Below are positions 38,122-47,183 of a stretch of 64,000 nucleotides of DNA, piece after piece. The stretch comes from Tamarix chinensis (lineage: Eukaryota; Streptophyta; Magnoliopsida; Caryophyllales; Tamaricaceae), in NCBI GenBank assembly GCA_030549775.1, contig CM060173.1, positions 69,541,367 through 69,605,366 of the forward strand. Reading direction: 5' to 3'. A program made the translations under genes and the position numbers. The notes beneath the pieces are model-generated. The model saw only the letters and a program-made list of their open reading frames with translations. It did no database searches and was not told the origin of the DNA. Every line of letters begins with the position of its first letter. The stretch's first letter is position 1.

Positions 38122-39060
38122 CTTGAAACCCTTCCATTCAACCAAACAACATCAAAAGACATGAAATTTTATTCCCTGTTTCTTCTTCTTCTTTCTTTTT
38201 TTTTTTTTTTGAATAGAAAAATGCTTAGCTACTTCCTCCATTTTTTTTTTATATGATTATATGATCACACCCCCATACTTAGATTTCACCTTATTAACAA
38301 AACAAAAGTTATCCTTGAAAATATTTTTGCTCCACTAGTCGTAGAATAAGGAAGGGAAAAACATATGGAGATTAGTTGTTAATAAAGTTTAAATCAATAA
38401 AAACATGTCAATAGGCTCAAAGGGGTATGCAATGGATAACAATTTTTCAAGGTAGGTTATTTGGCCTTGTAGCTAACAAAGAAAGAAGAGTGCCTTTATC
38501 ATTTTCAAATATTCTAAAGTTCTATGCAGTCTTGAAGAGACTAATGGCAAATTCTAGTTTCACATATCATTGGAGAATCCACACAAAAGAGAAATATAAT
38601 TTGGATAAGCAATGTATCCAAAAATTAGGCCCAAACGCTCACCATGTTATAATCACCAATTTGAATTTCATTGTATCTCATTCTTATTCAATGCATGATT
38701 TGATCTCTAATCATTCTAACTTTCTTTCCTTTACTATTATCACATCTTCAATTTCTATCTTTAAGGTGTCAAAAGATGTTGATCAAAACATACAATAAGT
38801 ATATAAAATTATCCGTTTTGAAAATAATTCAGTCCCATACTTTGTTTTACTTCGTATATGGATTACTCAAATCTAATACTTAATTAACTAACTACCACAA
38901 AACAAACATAAATAACAGTTACTAACTATTTCAACGAAAAAGTAATCACAAGCCTACAATACGAATGCACCAATGCACCCCCCTTACTTAATGTGTTCAT
39001 TGTCCCCAATGAACAAAGCAAGAGAGAAAAAGGAATGAAGATTCGAATTCAAGAGGGAGG
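37517..39060. other. 3' internal region between env-like ORF and 3' LTR
   Basis: No convincing coding sequence. A run of 35 T occurs at 38083-38117, with further T/C-rich runs to 38250. An ORF at 38427-38798 on the + strand is antisense to the element and has no recognised domain. Confidence 0.6.
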
Positions 39061-39116
39061 TGGAGGAGGATCTCGGCTCCCGAGATGGAAATCATAGAGA
39101 GTCTTCATCATCTCCA

Positions 39117-40298
39117 TCATTTGATTTTGGTTAGCGCGAATGGAATCCAATGGGAATACACCTGATTTTGAAATTGGAGATGCCATTCGGGAACAAAAGT
39201 GGAGGAGGAAGAAGAGCTGGCTTGGGATTGTGGTGGTGGTGGTGGATGAGCACCATGAGGTAGGATAGGATGTTCAATTGCTAATGGGGTAGGGTTATCT
39301 TCATCTTCATTTGGTTGCCAATTCAAAGGATTTAAAGGATCAGTTTTGGAAGGGTTAGGAAGAGGAAAGAAAACACGCCCCTGATAAGAAAGGTACCACG
39401 CATTATTCCTACGCTCAATAAGATGCGTAAGGCGACAATGTTCTATATCAATGCGGGTACTCATGGCTTCAATAGGCATATCCTCTGGAAGGGGTATGTC
39501 CAAACTCAAACAGATGGTGGTGATTAAACCCCCGATAACAATGTCCCCTTGTTTGGAATTACTGACCCTTTGAAATTGTTTGGCAATAAAATAGGCAGTA
39601 TCAACAGAATAATGTTCAAGCATGGAGTAGAGAAAGAAAAGTTCAATTGAACGAACGACTCCGGTACTATCGCCTCTCCCAAATATGGTAGTAGCCAAAA
39701 GCCTCTGAATGTATCGGAAAACTAGGTTAAAAATCCTAGAGGATTTGGCTTCTGAAATGCGGAATGTATCGGGAGTAGGCATATTCGTTGTATCACCTAT
39801 TTTTGCGAAAAAACGGTTGGCATAAAACAAGGGTAACATGAATCTAACTCCCTGTGAAGGTAACATGAAAATGTGGGCAAGTTCATGCAGTGCTAATTGT
39901 CTATCCTCATTTAAAAGACGAAAAGAAATATACCCTTGATTATTCTTTGTATCACCAATATCACCAATTTCAGCACACAATTCAAAGGTACTTAAAAATT
40001 CTAAAGTCAAACGTCTATAGGTGTGATTAGTACAATATACAAAATGTTGCAAACCTATAGTTTCGAGCATACGCATGACTTGATTATGAATGCCCAATGT
40101 GTGCAAACATCCATCATCTAGATATCTAGTACCAGTGATACGCCTCTGAGATAAGTAATCGTACCTTTCTTGTTGCTCGGGGGAGGTAAAAATGATACCT
40201 AAATCGTTTGGACGATTACGACGGTGTCTTGCTTGCGTTGGTGATGATTGGGATCTCGAGGATTGACCTTCAGCACGTTGTTTCTTTTTCGGTGCCAT
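39117..40298 (-). CDS. Athila env-like ORF (ATHILA ORF-1 family)
   Basis: 393 codons, starting MAPKKKQRAEGQ, in the position where Athila elements carry their env-like gene (downstream of integrase, separate ATG). The basic, Ser-rich N-terminus (residues 1-30) is followed by the conserved block beginning PNDLGIIFTSPEQQERYDYL and a long alpha-helical region. There is a proline-rich stretch near residue 350 (HPPPPPQ). The protein is called env-like by position; I see no strong signal peptide or fusion peptide, and its role is unknown. The last 20-odd residues look out of frame: a different frame from about 39165 down to 39060 carries the more family-like, Met- and Pro-rich tail, so a one-base change near 39160-39190 is likely. 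Confidence 0.75.
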   Translation of the reverse strand: MAPKKKQRAEGQSSRSQSSPTQARHRRNRPNDLGIIFTSPEQQERYDYLSQRRITGTRYLDDGCLHTLGIHNQVMRMLETIGLQHFVYCTNHTYRRLTLEFLSTFELCAEIGDIGDTKNNQGYISFRLLNEDRQLALHELAHIFMLPSQGVRFMLPLFYANRFFAKIGDTTNMPTPDTFRISEAKSSRIFNLVFRYIQRLLATTIFGRGDSTGVVRSIELFFLYSMLEHYSVDTAYFIAKQFQRVSNSKQGDIVIGGLITTICLSLDIPLPEDMPIEAMSTRIDIEHCRLTHLIERRNNAWYLSYQGRVFFPLPNPSKTDPLNPLNWQPNEDEDNPTPLAIEHPILPHGAHPPPPPQSQASSSSSSTFVPEWHLQFQNQVYSHWIPFALTKIK

Positions 40299-40880
40299 CT
40301 ACACAAAGATGACCACATTTTAGTTAAAATTCAGTGGTGACAGCATGAAATTTTCAGCATATACATAAAAATCAAACGAAATTGACAATGACAATTTTAT
40401 GACCAAGCTGCACTGAAAGCATACATATGCTGTCATTATGTCAAACACCCGATTTCTAAACCCAGTAAGTCGGGAAAACAACATATGTAAGACAACATTG
40501 AAATTGGATGAACATTGCTGTCATAGAGAAAAATACTTACCTTAAATCGTGAAAATGGTGAAAACAAGTAGAAATCGGAAGGATGATATGTAGATATCAA
40601 ATCCCACGAAAACCCTAAGTCAAATTGCAAAAAAAAAATAGATGAAACAATGGACGGGGATGTTAGGGTTTGGAGAAGAACGACGATGCTCTGTTTATGA
40701 ATGACAGAGATAAAGTGACAGACAGGAAAGAAAATTAAAGGTGGGTAGAGATGTTGAGAATGAAAATGGAGTAGGATTTTGTATGAATTGAAGAGATTGA
40801 GTGAGTAAAAAAATGGAGAAATCGAAGGAGAGGAGTGCTGCGAAATTGGGAGAGAAACGAAGAGAGGGTCGTGTTATTTT
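40299..40880. other. Leader region of the env-like ORF
   Basis: No coding evidence on the sense strand. It may hold the promoter or splice acceptor used for env-like expression in this lineage, but none can be pointed to with confidence. Confidence 0.4.
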
Positions 40881-41367
40881 CAGATCTGTAACACGGGGGG
40901 AAAAAGGGTTCTGGAGGGAAATACGGACCGTATTTAGGAAATACGGTACCCCCGTGTTATATTTTTGGCTCTCTGGAATTTTGAACAGTTATGCAGAGAA
41001 AGAAACACGGACCGTGTAACTAAATACGGTACCCCCGTGTTAATTTTTAAGGTCTCTGGAATTTTGAACAGTTTTGCAGAGAAAGAAACACGGACCGTGT
41101 AACTAAATACGGTACCCGTGTTAATTTTTAAGGTCTCTGGAATTCTGAAATTCTCTGCAGAAGAAGAAACACGGGCCGTGTTAACAAATACGGACCCCCC
41201 GTGTTAAATTTTGAGCTCTCTGGAATTCTGAAATTTTCTGCAGAAGGAGAAACACGGGCCGTGTTAACAAATACGGACCCCCCGTGTTAAATTTTGAGCT
41301 CTCTGGAATTCTGAAATTTTCTGCAGAAGAAGAAACACGGGCCGTGTTTAAAAATACGACCCCCCGT

Positions 41368-41368
<1 letters not shown>
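40880..41368. repeat. Tandem palindromic repeats of about 83 bp in the young Athila element
   Basis: Six successive units carry a palindrome (ACACGGACCGTGT or ACACGGGCCGTGT, in the first unit ATACGGACCGTAT) followed 5-10 bases later by a second stem-forming stretch ending CCCCCGTGTT. The units are joined by a CTCTGGAATTTTGAACAG or CTCTGGAATTCTGAAATT spacer. Palindromes are near 40921, 41005, 41088, 41168, 41250 and 41334. The same two-part module occurs twice in each LTR. The array ends in 40 T at 41369-41408. Confidence 0.9.

Positions 41369-41408
<40 letters not shown>
41369..41408. repeat. Poly(T) run of 40 bases
   Basis: A homopolymer immediately after the last palindromic unit; on the element's sense strand it is poly(A) just downstream of integrase. 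Its length is likely unreliable in any assembly. Confidence 0.9.
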
Positions 41409-41412
<4 letters not shown>

Positions 41413-41554
41413 AAAGGAATAAACTACCAATGTTTTGCCACACAGATAACAATATGTACATCAAAGTCATACCAAATATGTAAAAAGAAAAATATGAAAT
41501 AAAGAAAACTTATATACAACACTTGGGTGTCCCAAGTGACAAAATGCAAGTCTT

Positions 41555-42130
41555 TCAGCTTTCATAATTGGGAGTGGTAAGATCAACCACTTCCAAATTG
41601 TGCACTTGATGTCCTTCGTAGTAAGGTTTTAGGCGATGTCCATTGACTTTCCATATTTTTCCTGTTTTCTCACTTTTAATTTCAACTGCACCATGAGAAA
41701 ACACATTAGTCACAACAAATGGGCCGATCCATCTCGACCTCAATTTTCCTGGAAATAACTTCAATCGAGAATGATACAATAAAACTTTTTGACCAATATC
41801 AAAATTCTTTCTAAGAATGAACTTATCATGAACTGCTTTAGTTCTATCTTTATATCTCAATGCAGTTTCAAAAGCCTCATTTCTTATTTCTTCCAATTCT
41901 TGTAATTGGAGTCTCCTATGTTTTCCAATTTCAGTTGACTCCATGTTACATTTCTTGACGGCCCAAAAAGCTTTATGTTCTAACTCAACTGGTAGATGAC
42001 AAGGCTTACCGTATACCAAACGATATGGAGACATACCAATTGGAGTTTTGAAAGCTGTACGATAGGCCCAGAGTGCATCATTAAGATGTAAACTCCAATC
42101 CTTTCTTGTTGGTTTCACCATTTTTTCCAA
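41555..42130 (-). CDS. Integrase C-terminal part, young Athila
   Basis: 191 codons that continue the integrase from 42115-43401 in another frame. Contains the family blocks [39 protein letters not shown] and a C-terminal GPF-type module ([20 protein letters not shown]) ending near VNGHRLKPY. The third acidic residue of the DDE triad should fall in the frame-change region. The break is a one-base difference at about 42160-42170, in or beside a short A run on the sense strand. Function: integration of the cDNA copy into host chromatin. Confidence 0.85.
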   Translation of the reverse strand: MEKMVKPTRKDWSLHLNDALWAYRTAFKTPIGMSPYRLVYGKPCHLPVELEHKAFWAVKKCNMESTEIGKHRRLQLQELEEIRNEAFETALRYKDRTKAVHDKFILRKNFDIGQKVLLYHSRLKLFPGKLRSRWIGPFVVTNVFSHGAVEIKSEKTGKIWKVNGHRLKPYYEGHQVHNLEVVDLTTPNYES

Positions 42131-43401
42131 GATTGATTTGATTTCGCGGTTAGATACCTCGGCCTGACCATTGTTTGTGGATGATATGCTGTAGATATTC
42201 GATGTGTCACATGATATTTCTTTAATAGAGCTTCTACGGTTCTGTTGCAGAAGTGTGAACCTTTATCATTGATGATGGCCCTTGGTATGCCAAACCTTGC
42301 AAAAATGTTAGTTTGAAGAAAATCTGCAACAACCTTTGCATCATCAGTACGGGTGGCCTTAGCCTCCACCCATTTTGACACATAATCAACAGCAACAAGA
42401 ATGTATTTAAACCCGAAAGAAGATGGAAAGGGGCCCATAAAATCCATACCCCAAACATCAAAGATTTCGCATGCTATGATAGGAGTTTGTGGCATTTCAT
42501 TCCTAGGACCTAATCCCCCAGTCTTTTGACAGTTTTCACACGTTTTACAAAATTCATGAGAGTCTCTAAACAATGTAGGCCAAAAGAATCCACTCTCTAG
42601 AACTTTATAAGCTGTTCGTTTGGGACCAAAATGTCCCCCGCAAGCGTAGCTGTGACAAAAATGTAAAATTGACAAGACCTCACTATCAGGAATACATCTT
42701 CTAATGATTTGGTCGGCACATTGTTTCCACAAGTATGGATCGTCCCATACAAAATATTTTGCCTGACTTTTCATTTTATCTTTCTGTGCTTTTGTAAAGT
42801 GAGAGGGAAATACCTTAGCTACGAGAAAATTAACCATGTCAGCATACCATGGTATCTCATTCCCAATGACATGAAGTTGCTCATCCGGAAATGCTTCATT
42901 GATAGGTGCTTCAACTTCAACTTGTTTGATTAACCGACTAAGATGATCTGCTACTCCGTTTTCGGTTCCTTTCTTATCTTTAATGCGAATATTGAATTCT
43001 TGAAGTAGAAGAATCCATCTAATCAGTCGTGGTTTTGCCTCTTTCTTTGCTAACAAATATTTCAACGCTGCATGATCAGAGTAAACAATTATTTCAGTTC
43101 CTAACAGATAAGAACGAAATTTATCCAAAGCAAAGACAATAGCAAGAAGCTCCTTTTCGGTAGTTGTGTAGTTAAGTTGAGCTTCATTCAAGGTGCGTGA
43201 GGCATAATATATCACGTGTGGCTCTTTCCCGATTCGTTGACCTAACACCGCACCAACAGCAAAATTAGATGCATCACACATCAATTCAAATGGGAAATTC
43301 CAATCAGGTGGTTGAAGAATGGGTGCACTTATCAATTTTTCCTTTAAATATCTTTTCCTTTTGAAATGATTTTTGGCATGCATCATCAAAATGAAATTCA
43401 T
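42115..43401 (-). CDS. RNase H and integrase, young Athila
   Basis: 428 codons. The RNase H-like part covers residues 35-155 ([14 protein letters not shown] with D43, [34 protein letters not shown] with D109, ADHLSRL). The integrase zinc-binding region has H250, H257, C288 and C291. The catalytic core has D320 ([10 protein letters not shown]) and D379 (IINDKGSHF). It is part of the pol polyprotein, so the ATG-type start is only the edge of the open frame. Frames change at both ends: at about 43330-43370 against the upstream RT/RNase H linker, and at about 42165 against the integrase C-terminus. Confidence 0.9.
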   Translation of the reverse strand: MNFILMMHAKNHFKRKRYLKEKLISAPILQPPDWNFPFELMCDASNFAVGAVLGQRIGKEPHVIYYASRTLNEAQLNYTTTEKELLAIVFALDKFRSYLLGTEIIVYSDHAALKYLLAKKEAKPRLIRWILLLQEFNIRIKDKKGTENGVADHLSRLIKQVEVEAPINEAFPDEQLHVIGNEIPWYADMVNFLVAKVFPSHFTKAQKDKMKSQAKYFVWDDPYLWKQCADQIIRRCIPDSEVLSILHFCHSYACGGHFGPKRTAYKVLESGFFWPTLFRDSHEFCKTCENCQKTGGLGPRNEMPQTPIIACEIFDVWGMDFMGPFPSSFGFKYILVAVDYVSKWVEAKATRTDDAKVVADFLQTNIFARFGIPRAIINDKGSHFCNRTVEALLKKYHVTHRISTAYHPQTMVRPRYLTAKSNQSWKKW

Positions 43402-43498
43402 TTTCTTTTTGAAGAAGTTTGCATAATGGTTGGGCTATTTTAGAAAAATCCTTGATAAATCGGCGGTAAAACCCGGCATGCCCTAAAAATGATCGCAC
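43304..43498 (-). CDS. RT-RNase H connection segment, young Athila
   Basis: 64 codons carrying the conserved RT C-terminal block [20 protein letters not shown] and [12 protein letters not shown]. It belongs between the RT ORF ending at 43539 and the RNase H ORF starting at 43401 and is in a different frame from both. The upstream break is at a run of six A (sense strand) at about 43543-43548. Confidence 0.8.
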   Translation of the reverse strand: MRSFLGHAGFYRRFIKDFSKIAQPLCKLLQKENEFHFDDACQKSFQKEKIFKGKIDKCTHSSTT

Positions 43499-43538
43499 AT
43501 CTTTGACAGTTGATGGATAAGGTAATGAAGAAATAAGA

Positions 43539-44525
43539 TCAATTTTTTGCTTTATCTACTTCAATCCCTTTGGATGAAATGACGTGTCCCAAAACTATTC
43601 CTTGTTGGACCATAAAATGGCATTTTTCAGAATTTAGCACAAGATTTGTTTCCAAACACCTTTTCAAGATAAGGGTCAAATTACCTAGGCATTCTTCAAA
43701 AGTATCTCCATGGATACTAAAATCATCCATGAATACCTCGATAATTTTCTCCAGATATTCAGAGAATATACTTACCATACACCTTTGAAATGTAGCTGGA
43801 GCATTACATAATCCAAACGGCATGCGTCGATATGCAAACGTACCGTAGGGACATGTAAATGTGGTTTTCTCTTGATCTTCTGGAGCTATGGGAACCTGCA
43901 CATATCCCGAATAACCATCAAGGAAACAATAATAAGCATGACCCGCTAGCCGTTCTAACATTTGATCCATAAATGGTAAAGGAAAATGATCTTTCCTAGT
44001 CATGGAGTTCAGTTTTCTATAGTCAACACATACCCTCCAACCATTTTGAACTCTAGTAGGAACCATTTCTCCTTTATCATTCTCCACTACTGTTATGCCT
44101 GTTTTCTTTGGGACGACCTGAAGCGGACTTACCCAACTACTATCAGAAATTGGATAAATGACTCCCACACTTAGCAATTTAAGAACCTCTTTCTTCACAA
44201 CCTCCATCATTATCGGATTCAACCTACGTTGTACTTGTCTACAAGGCTTCACATCTTCTTCCATTAAAATCCGATGCATACAAACTGAAGGACTAATACC
44301 CTTAATATCAGCAACTGTCCACCCCAAAGCTGATTTGTATTTCTTCAATACGTTAACCAGTTTTTCTTCCTGATGAGATGTTAGTTCACTAGATATGATA
44401 ACCGGAAGGGTATTCTTATCTCCTAAGAATGCATATTTGAGATGGTCAGGTAAAGGTTTCAATTCCACTTCAGGGGGTTGTTCTATGGAAGGTACAGGCC
44501 TATCCACTGTCAATGGCAAATCCAC
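43539..44525 (-). CDS. Reverse transcriptase, young Athila
   Basis: 328 codons of Ty3/gypsy RT. Landmarks: PLPDHLKYAFLG near residue 25, SDSSWVSPLQVVPKKTG at 128-144, WRVCVDYRKLN at 163-173, FLDGYSGY at 201-208, YRRMPFGLCNAPATFQRCM at 232-250, and the catalytic FMDDF at 265-269 (the YxDD-type motif with F, usual in this lineage). The core catalytic residues are all present. Open-frame ends do not mark real termini; the protein would be cut from a gag-pol precursor. The frame is lost at 43539 and again upstream of 44525. Confidence 0.95.
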   Translation of the reverse strand: MDLPLTVDRPVPSIEQPPEVELKPLPDHLKYAFLGDKNTLPVIISSELTSHQEEKLVNVLKKYKSALGWTVADIKGISPSVCMHRILMEEDVKPCRQVQRRLNPIMMEVVKKEVLKLLSVGVIYPISDSSWVSPLQVVPKKTGITVVENDKGEMVPTRVQNGWRVCVDYRKLNSMTRKDHFPLPFMDQMLERLAGHAYYCFLDGYSGYVQVPIAPEDQEKTTFTCPYGTFAYRRMPFGLCNAPATFQRCMVSIFSEYLEKIIEVFMDDFSIHGDTFEECLGNLTLILKRCLETNLVLNSEKCHFMVQQGIVLGHVISSKGIEVDKAKN

Positions 44526-44604
44526 AAATTTTCAATTCTGCTCGGAAATGTTTCCAAAGCATCCACTACCTCCTTGATTTCTTCATCAACGTCATACAAT
44601 TTAC

Positions 44605-45426
44605 TTAATTCTTCCAATTTTCAGTCGCTATTCCTTTCGTCAAAGTTAGTTCTAAAGGATCAGCTGATGATAATTGGTACACTATTTCAGTTAAATTTTC
44701 AATGACATCGATCATAGATACCTCTTCACCATCTGCAGGAAATTTCATGGAATCATATATGTTAAACTTAATAATTTCACCATCAAATTCCATGGTTAAC
44801 ACTCCATCGTGGACATCAATTTTTGTTTTTGAAGTTTTTAGGAATGGTCTCCCTAACAATATAGGTGATGGATTAGTCAAGCCATTATCTTGCATATCTA
44901 ACACATAGAAATCCGCAGGAAAAACTAATTCATTAACCTGAACTAAGACATCTTCAATAACCCCTTCAGGATATGTGTTAGATCTATCAGCCAATTGGAT
45001 AATAACACGAGTTTCCTTTAAAGGACCTAGACTTAGGGTGTTAAAGATAGATAAAGGCATGACATTTATTGAAGCACCTAAGTCGAGCATGCATTTTTCG
45101 TACCTCGTGTTTCCAATTTTGCAAGGTATAGTGAAAATACCTGGATCTTTGCACTTTGGTGGAAGCTTTCTTTGCAACATTGCTGATACATTTTCTCCCA
45201 CACTTACCTTTTCATTCTCATTAAGTTTCCTTTTATTTGTACACAAGTTCTTGAGGAATTTCGCATACCTGGGTACTTGTTTGATCGCATCAATGAGAGG
45301 AAGGTTGACTTCTACCTTCTTGAATATGTCAAATATCTCCTTATCATGATTTTCCTTCTTGTTTTTGGCCAACCTGCTAGGAAAAGGAGCAGGAATTTTT
45401 ATAGGAGAATGTGACTTAGTCTTCAC
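44605..45426 (-). CDS. Aspartic protease region of pol, young Athila
   Basis: 273 codons. The active-site motif is DLGAS at residues 115-119 in MLDLGASINVMPLSIF, followed by a flap-like region and ILLGRPFLKTSKTKIDVHDG near residue 190. The N-terminal stretch (IFDIFKKVEVNLPLIDAIKQ) is the conserved linker after gag. The protease would process the gag-pol polyprotein. It is in a different frame from gag upstream (change near 45460-45470) and from the RT ORF downstream; the roughly 80-base gap to 44525 shows two further frame changes (near 44615 and 44535), in or beside short A runs. Confidence 0.9.
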   Translation of the reverse strand: MKTKSHSPIKIPAPFPSRLAKNKKENHDKEIFDIFKKVEVNLPLIDAIKQVPRYAKFLKNLCTNKRKLNENEKVSVGENVSAMLQRKLPPKCKDPGIFTIPCKIGNTRYEKCMLDLGASINVMPLSIFNTLSLGPLKETRVIIQLADRSNTYPEGVIEDVLVQVNELVFPADFYVLDMQDNGLTNPSPILLGRPFLKTSKTKIDVHDGVLTMEFDGEIIKFNIYDSMKFPADGEEVSMIDVIENLTEIVYQLSSADPLELTLTKGIATENWKN

Positions 45427-46949
45427 CGTTTGTGTTGAATCTTCCTTAATTTCTTCTTCAACTTTGTTTCATCTGTGTCCTTGTTTGTGTTTTCTTCTTC
45501 ATCCATTTTTCTTGGATCAGATAGTTGTTTTCCACTGCGAGTTGTGATAGCACTAGCATTTTCCTTGGGATTTCGTTCAGTCTGGCTAGGGAATTTTGAA
45601 GAACCTTGTGCTTGCATTTTTCCAAGGGAATCTGCTAGTTGACTCACTTGATTTTCAAAATTCTTAATACCGTTTCTGGTCTCTTGTTGGAATTGTAAGG
45701 TATTGGTAGCTAAAGATTTTACCAAATCTTCCAAGGGCATACCACTCGATTGTTGTGAAACTTGTGGTGGAGGCATCGGTTGAAATGGTGGTCTTTGCTG
45801 ATTTGGTGGAATTTGGAAAAATCCGGGAGGTGGATTTGCTCCTTGCTGATTTTGATACATCTGTGGTCGGAAATATGAGTTACCACTTTGTTGAGTGTTT
45901 CCATACCTTAGATTTGGGTGATCCTTCCATCCAGGATTATATGTTGGAGCAAATGGATCATTCCTTTTTGGAAATGGTTGTCCTCCAATGGCGTTTACTT
46001 GTTGTTCTTCCTGCAAAGTAGGACACATATCAGTTGGATGACCTGTAAAAGAACAAATTCCACATACCTTGGCAGGAATCTTTTCTCCTACAACTCTTTC
46101 CACAAGAGCTGTCAAATTTGATACTTGCGTTTTTAATTCAGCAATATTGGTTTCTTTAACCTGTTGAGACATAGAAGTATTACCCCTATTACAATATTGT
46201 GAGTTAGATGCCATATTCGCAATTAACCTTTTTGCTTCGATGGGTGTTTTATCAACTAAAGTACCACCACTAGCAGCATCTATCATATTGCGATCCATAG
46301 GAGATAAACCTTCGTAAAAATATTGTATTAATAATTGTTCACTAATTTGATGATTAGGACAACTACCACACAATTTCTTGAAACGTTCCCAATATTCGTG
46401 TAAAGATTCTCCTCCATCTTGCCTAATACCACATATTTCCTTTCTTATATTAGTTGCTCTTGATGAAGGAAAATATTTTTCAAGGAAAACCTTTTGCATA
46501 TCAGTCCAAGTGTTTACTGAGCCCGCTGGTAGATCATATAACCATTCCTTAGCAGCATCAGCCAAAGCAAAAGGAAAAGCTTTGAGTTTAAGTTTTTCTA
46601 CACTTACTCCATTCGGTTTCATACCAGAACAAGCTATATGGAATTCCTTGAGAAATTTATTTGGGTCGGTGAAACAGCTTGAACCCATGGAATTATTGTC
46701 TTTAAAACCTGTAAAAACAGGTAAGGCTCGTATTAATCCAGGTTTGATTTCACAAGTATCATTATCAGCAGGATAATTAATGCATAAAAGATTAGGGTTG
46801 AAGATAGGAGCAGCTAGCTCCTTGAGAGTTCGCTCTGCCATCGGTGGATTAATGTAGTAAGGTGTACTACACAAATCCTCTATGTCGTCTTCTTCCAAGT
46901 TTGTGGAACTTTCTTCAAAAGGTGATGGAATCTGATTAGCTTGTTCCAA
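45423..46949 (-). CDS. Gag, young Athila
   Basis: 508 codons open. The retrotransposon gag core spans about residues 95-225 (FTDPNKFLKEFHIACSGMK, FPFALADAAKEWLYDLP, FLEKYFPSSRATNIRKEI, SLHEYWERFKKLCGSCPNH). A single zinc knuckle, CX2CX4HX4C, is at C296, C299, H304 and C309 for RNA binding. A Gln/Pro-rich segment follows (about residues 365-410). The true N-terminus probably lies upstream, at an ATG at 47068 in another frame (segment IEHQGQIIPAIDPNSSSPIA), with the frame change at about 46950-46970. It forms the virus-like particle in this family. Confidence 0.9.
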   Translation of the reverse strand: MEQANQIPSPFEESSTNLEEDDIEDLCSTPYYINPPMAERTLKELAAPIFNPNLLCINYPADNDTCEIKPGLIRALPVFTGFKDNNSMGSSCFTDPNKFLKEFHIACSGMKPNGVSVEKLKLKAFPFALADAAKEWLYDLPAGSVNTWTDMQKVFLEKYFPSSRATNIRKEICGIRQDGGESLHEYWERFKKLCGSCPNHQISEQLLIQYFYEGLSPMDRNMIDAASGGTLVDKTPIEAKRLIANMASNSQYCNRGNTSMSQQVKETNIAELKTQVSNLTALVERVVGEKIPAKVCGICSFTGHPTDMCPTLQEEQQVNAIGGQPFPKRNDPFAPTYNPGWKDHPNLRYGNTQQSGNSYFRPQMYQNQQGANPPPGFFQIPPNQQRPPFQPMPPPQVSQQSSGMPLEDLVKSLATNTLQFQQETRNGIKNFENQVSQLADSLGKMQAQGSSKFPSQTERNPKENASAITTRSGKQLSDPRKMDEEENTNKDTDETKLKKKLRKIQHKR

Positions 46950-47068
46950 CTTCCTTCTTGTCTAGTTGCAATTGGAGAAGATGAGTTTGGATCTATGGCT
47001 GGAATAATTTGTCCTTGATGCTCGATCGCAAATGATCTCAATTGTGAATGCCTGAAGATGGCACACAA
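46950..47068 (-). CDS. N-terminal gag segment in a different frame
   Basis: An ATG at 47068 opens a frame containing LRSFAIEHQGQIIPAIDPNS, which looks like the start of an Athila gag and lies about 90 bases downstream of the primer-binding site. It runs out of frame with the main gag ORF near 46955, in a GA-rich stretch. Confidence 0.55.
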
Positions 47069-47159
47069 TCAAAGATTAGATGAGGTCACGTGAAGAATTT
47101 ATCAAAAACTAAAATAAGAAACCACAACAAAAACAAAACTAGAGATTATAATTGCCAAT

Positions 47160-47177
47160 TCCCCGGCAACGGCGCCA
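47160..47177 (-). other. Primer-binding site, tRNA-Asp
   Basis: The + strand TCCCCGGCAACGGCGCCA equals the 3' end of plant tRNA-Asp, so the minus-strand transcript can pair with it over 18 bases without a mismatch. It lies six bases from the LTR edge at 47184. Confidence 0.92.
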
Positions 47178-47183
47178 AAAATT

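Noticed and set aside
41181..41414. ORF starting with a poly-Lys stretch
   Set aside because: An artefact of the poly(T) run and the tandem palindromic repeats on the opposite strand.
45423..45470. Programmed ribosomal frameshift between gag and protease
   Set aside because: Similar breaks occur at many other points in the same element, including inside integrase, so a general homopolymer or mutation explanation is simpler.
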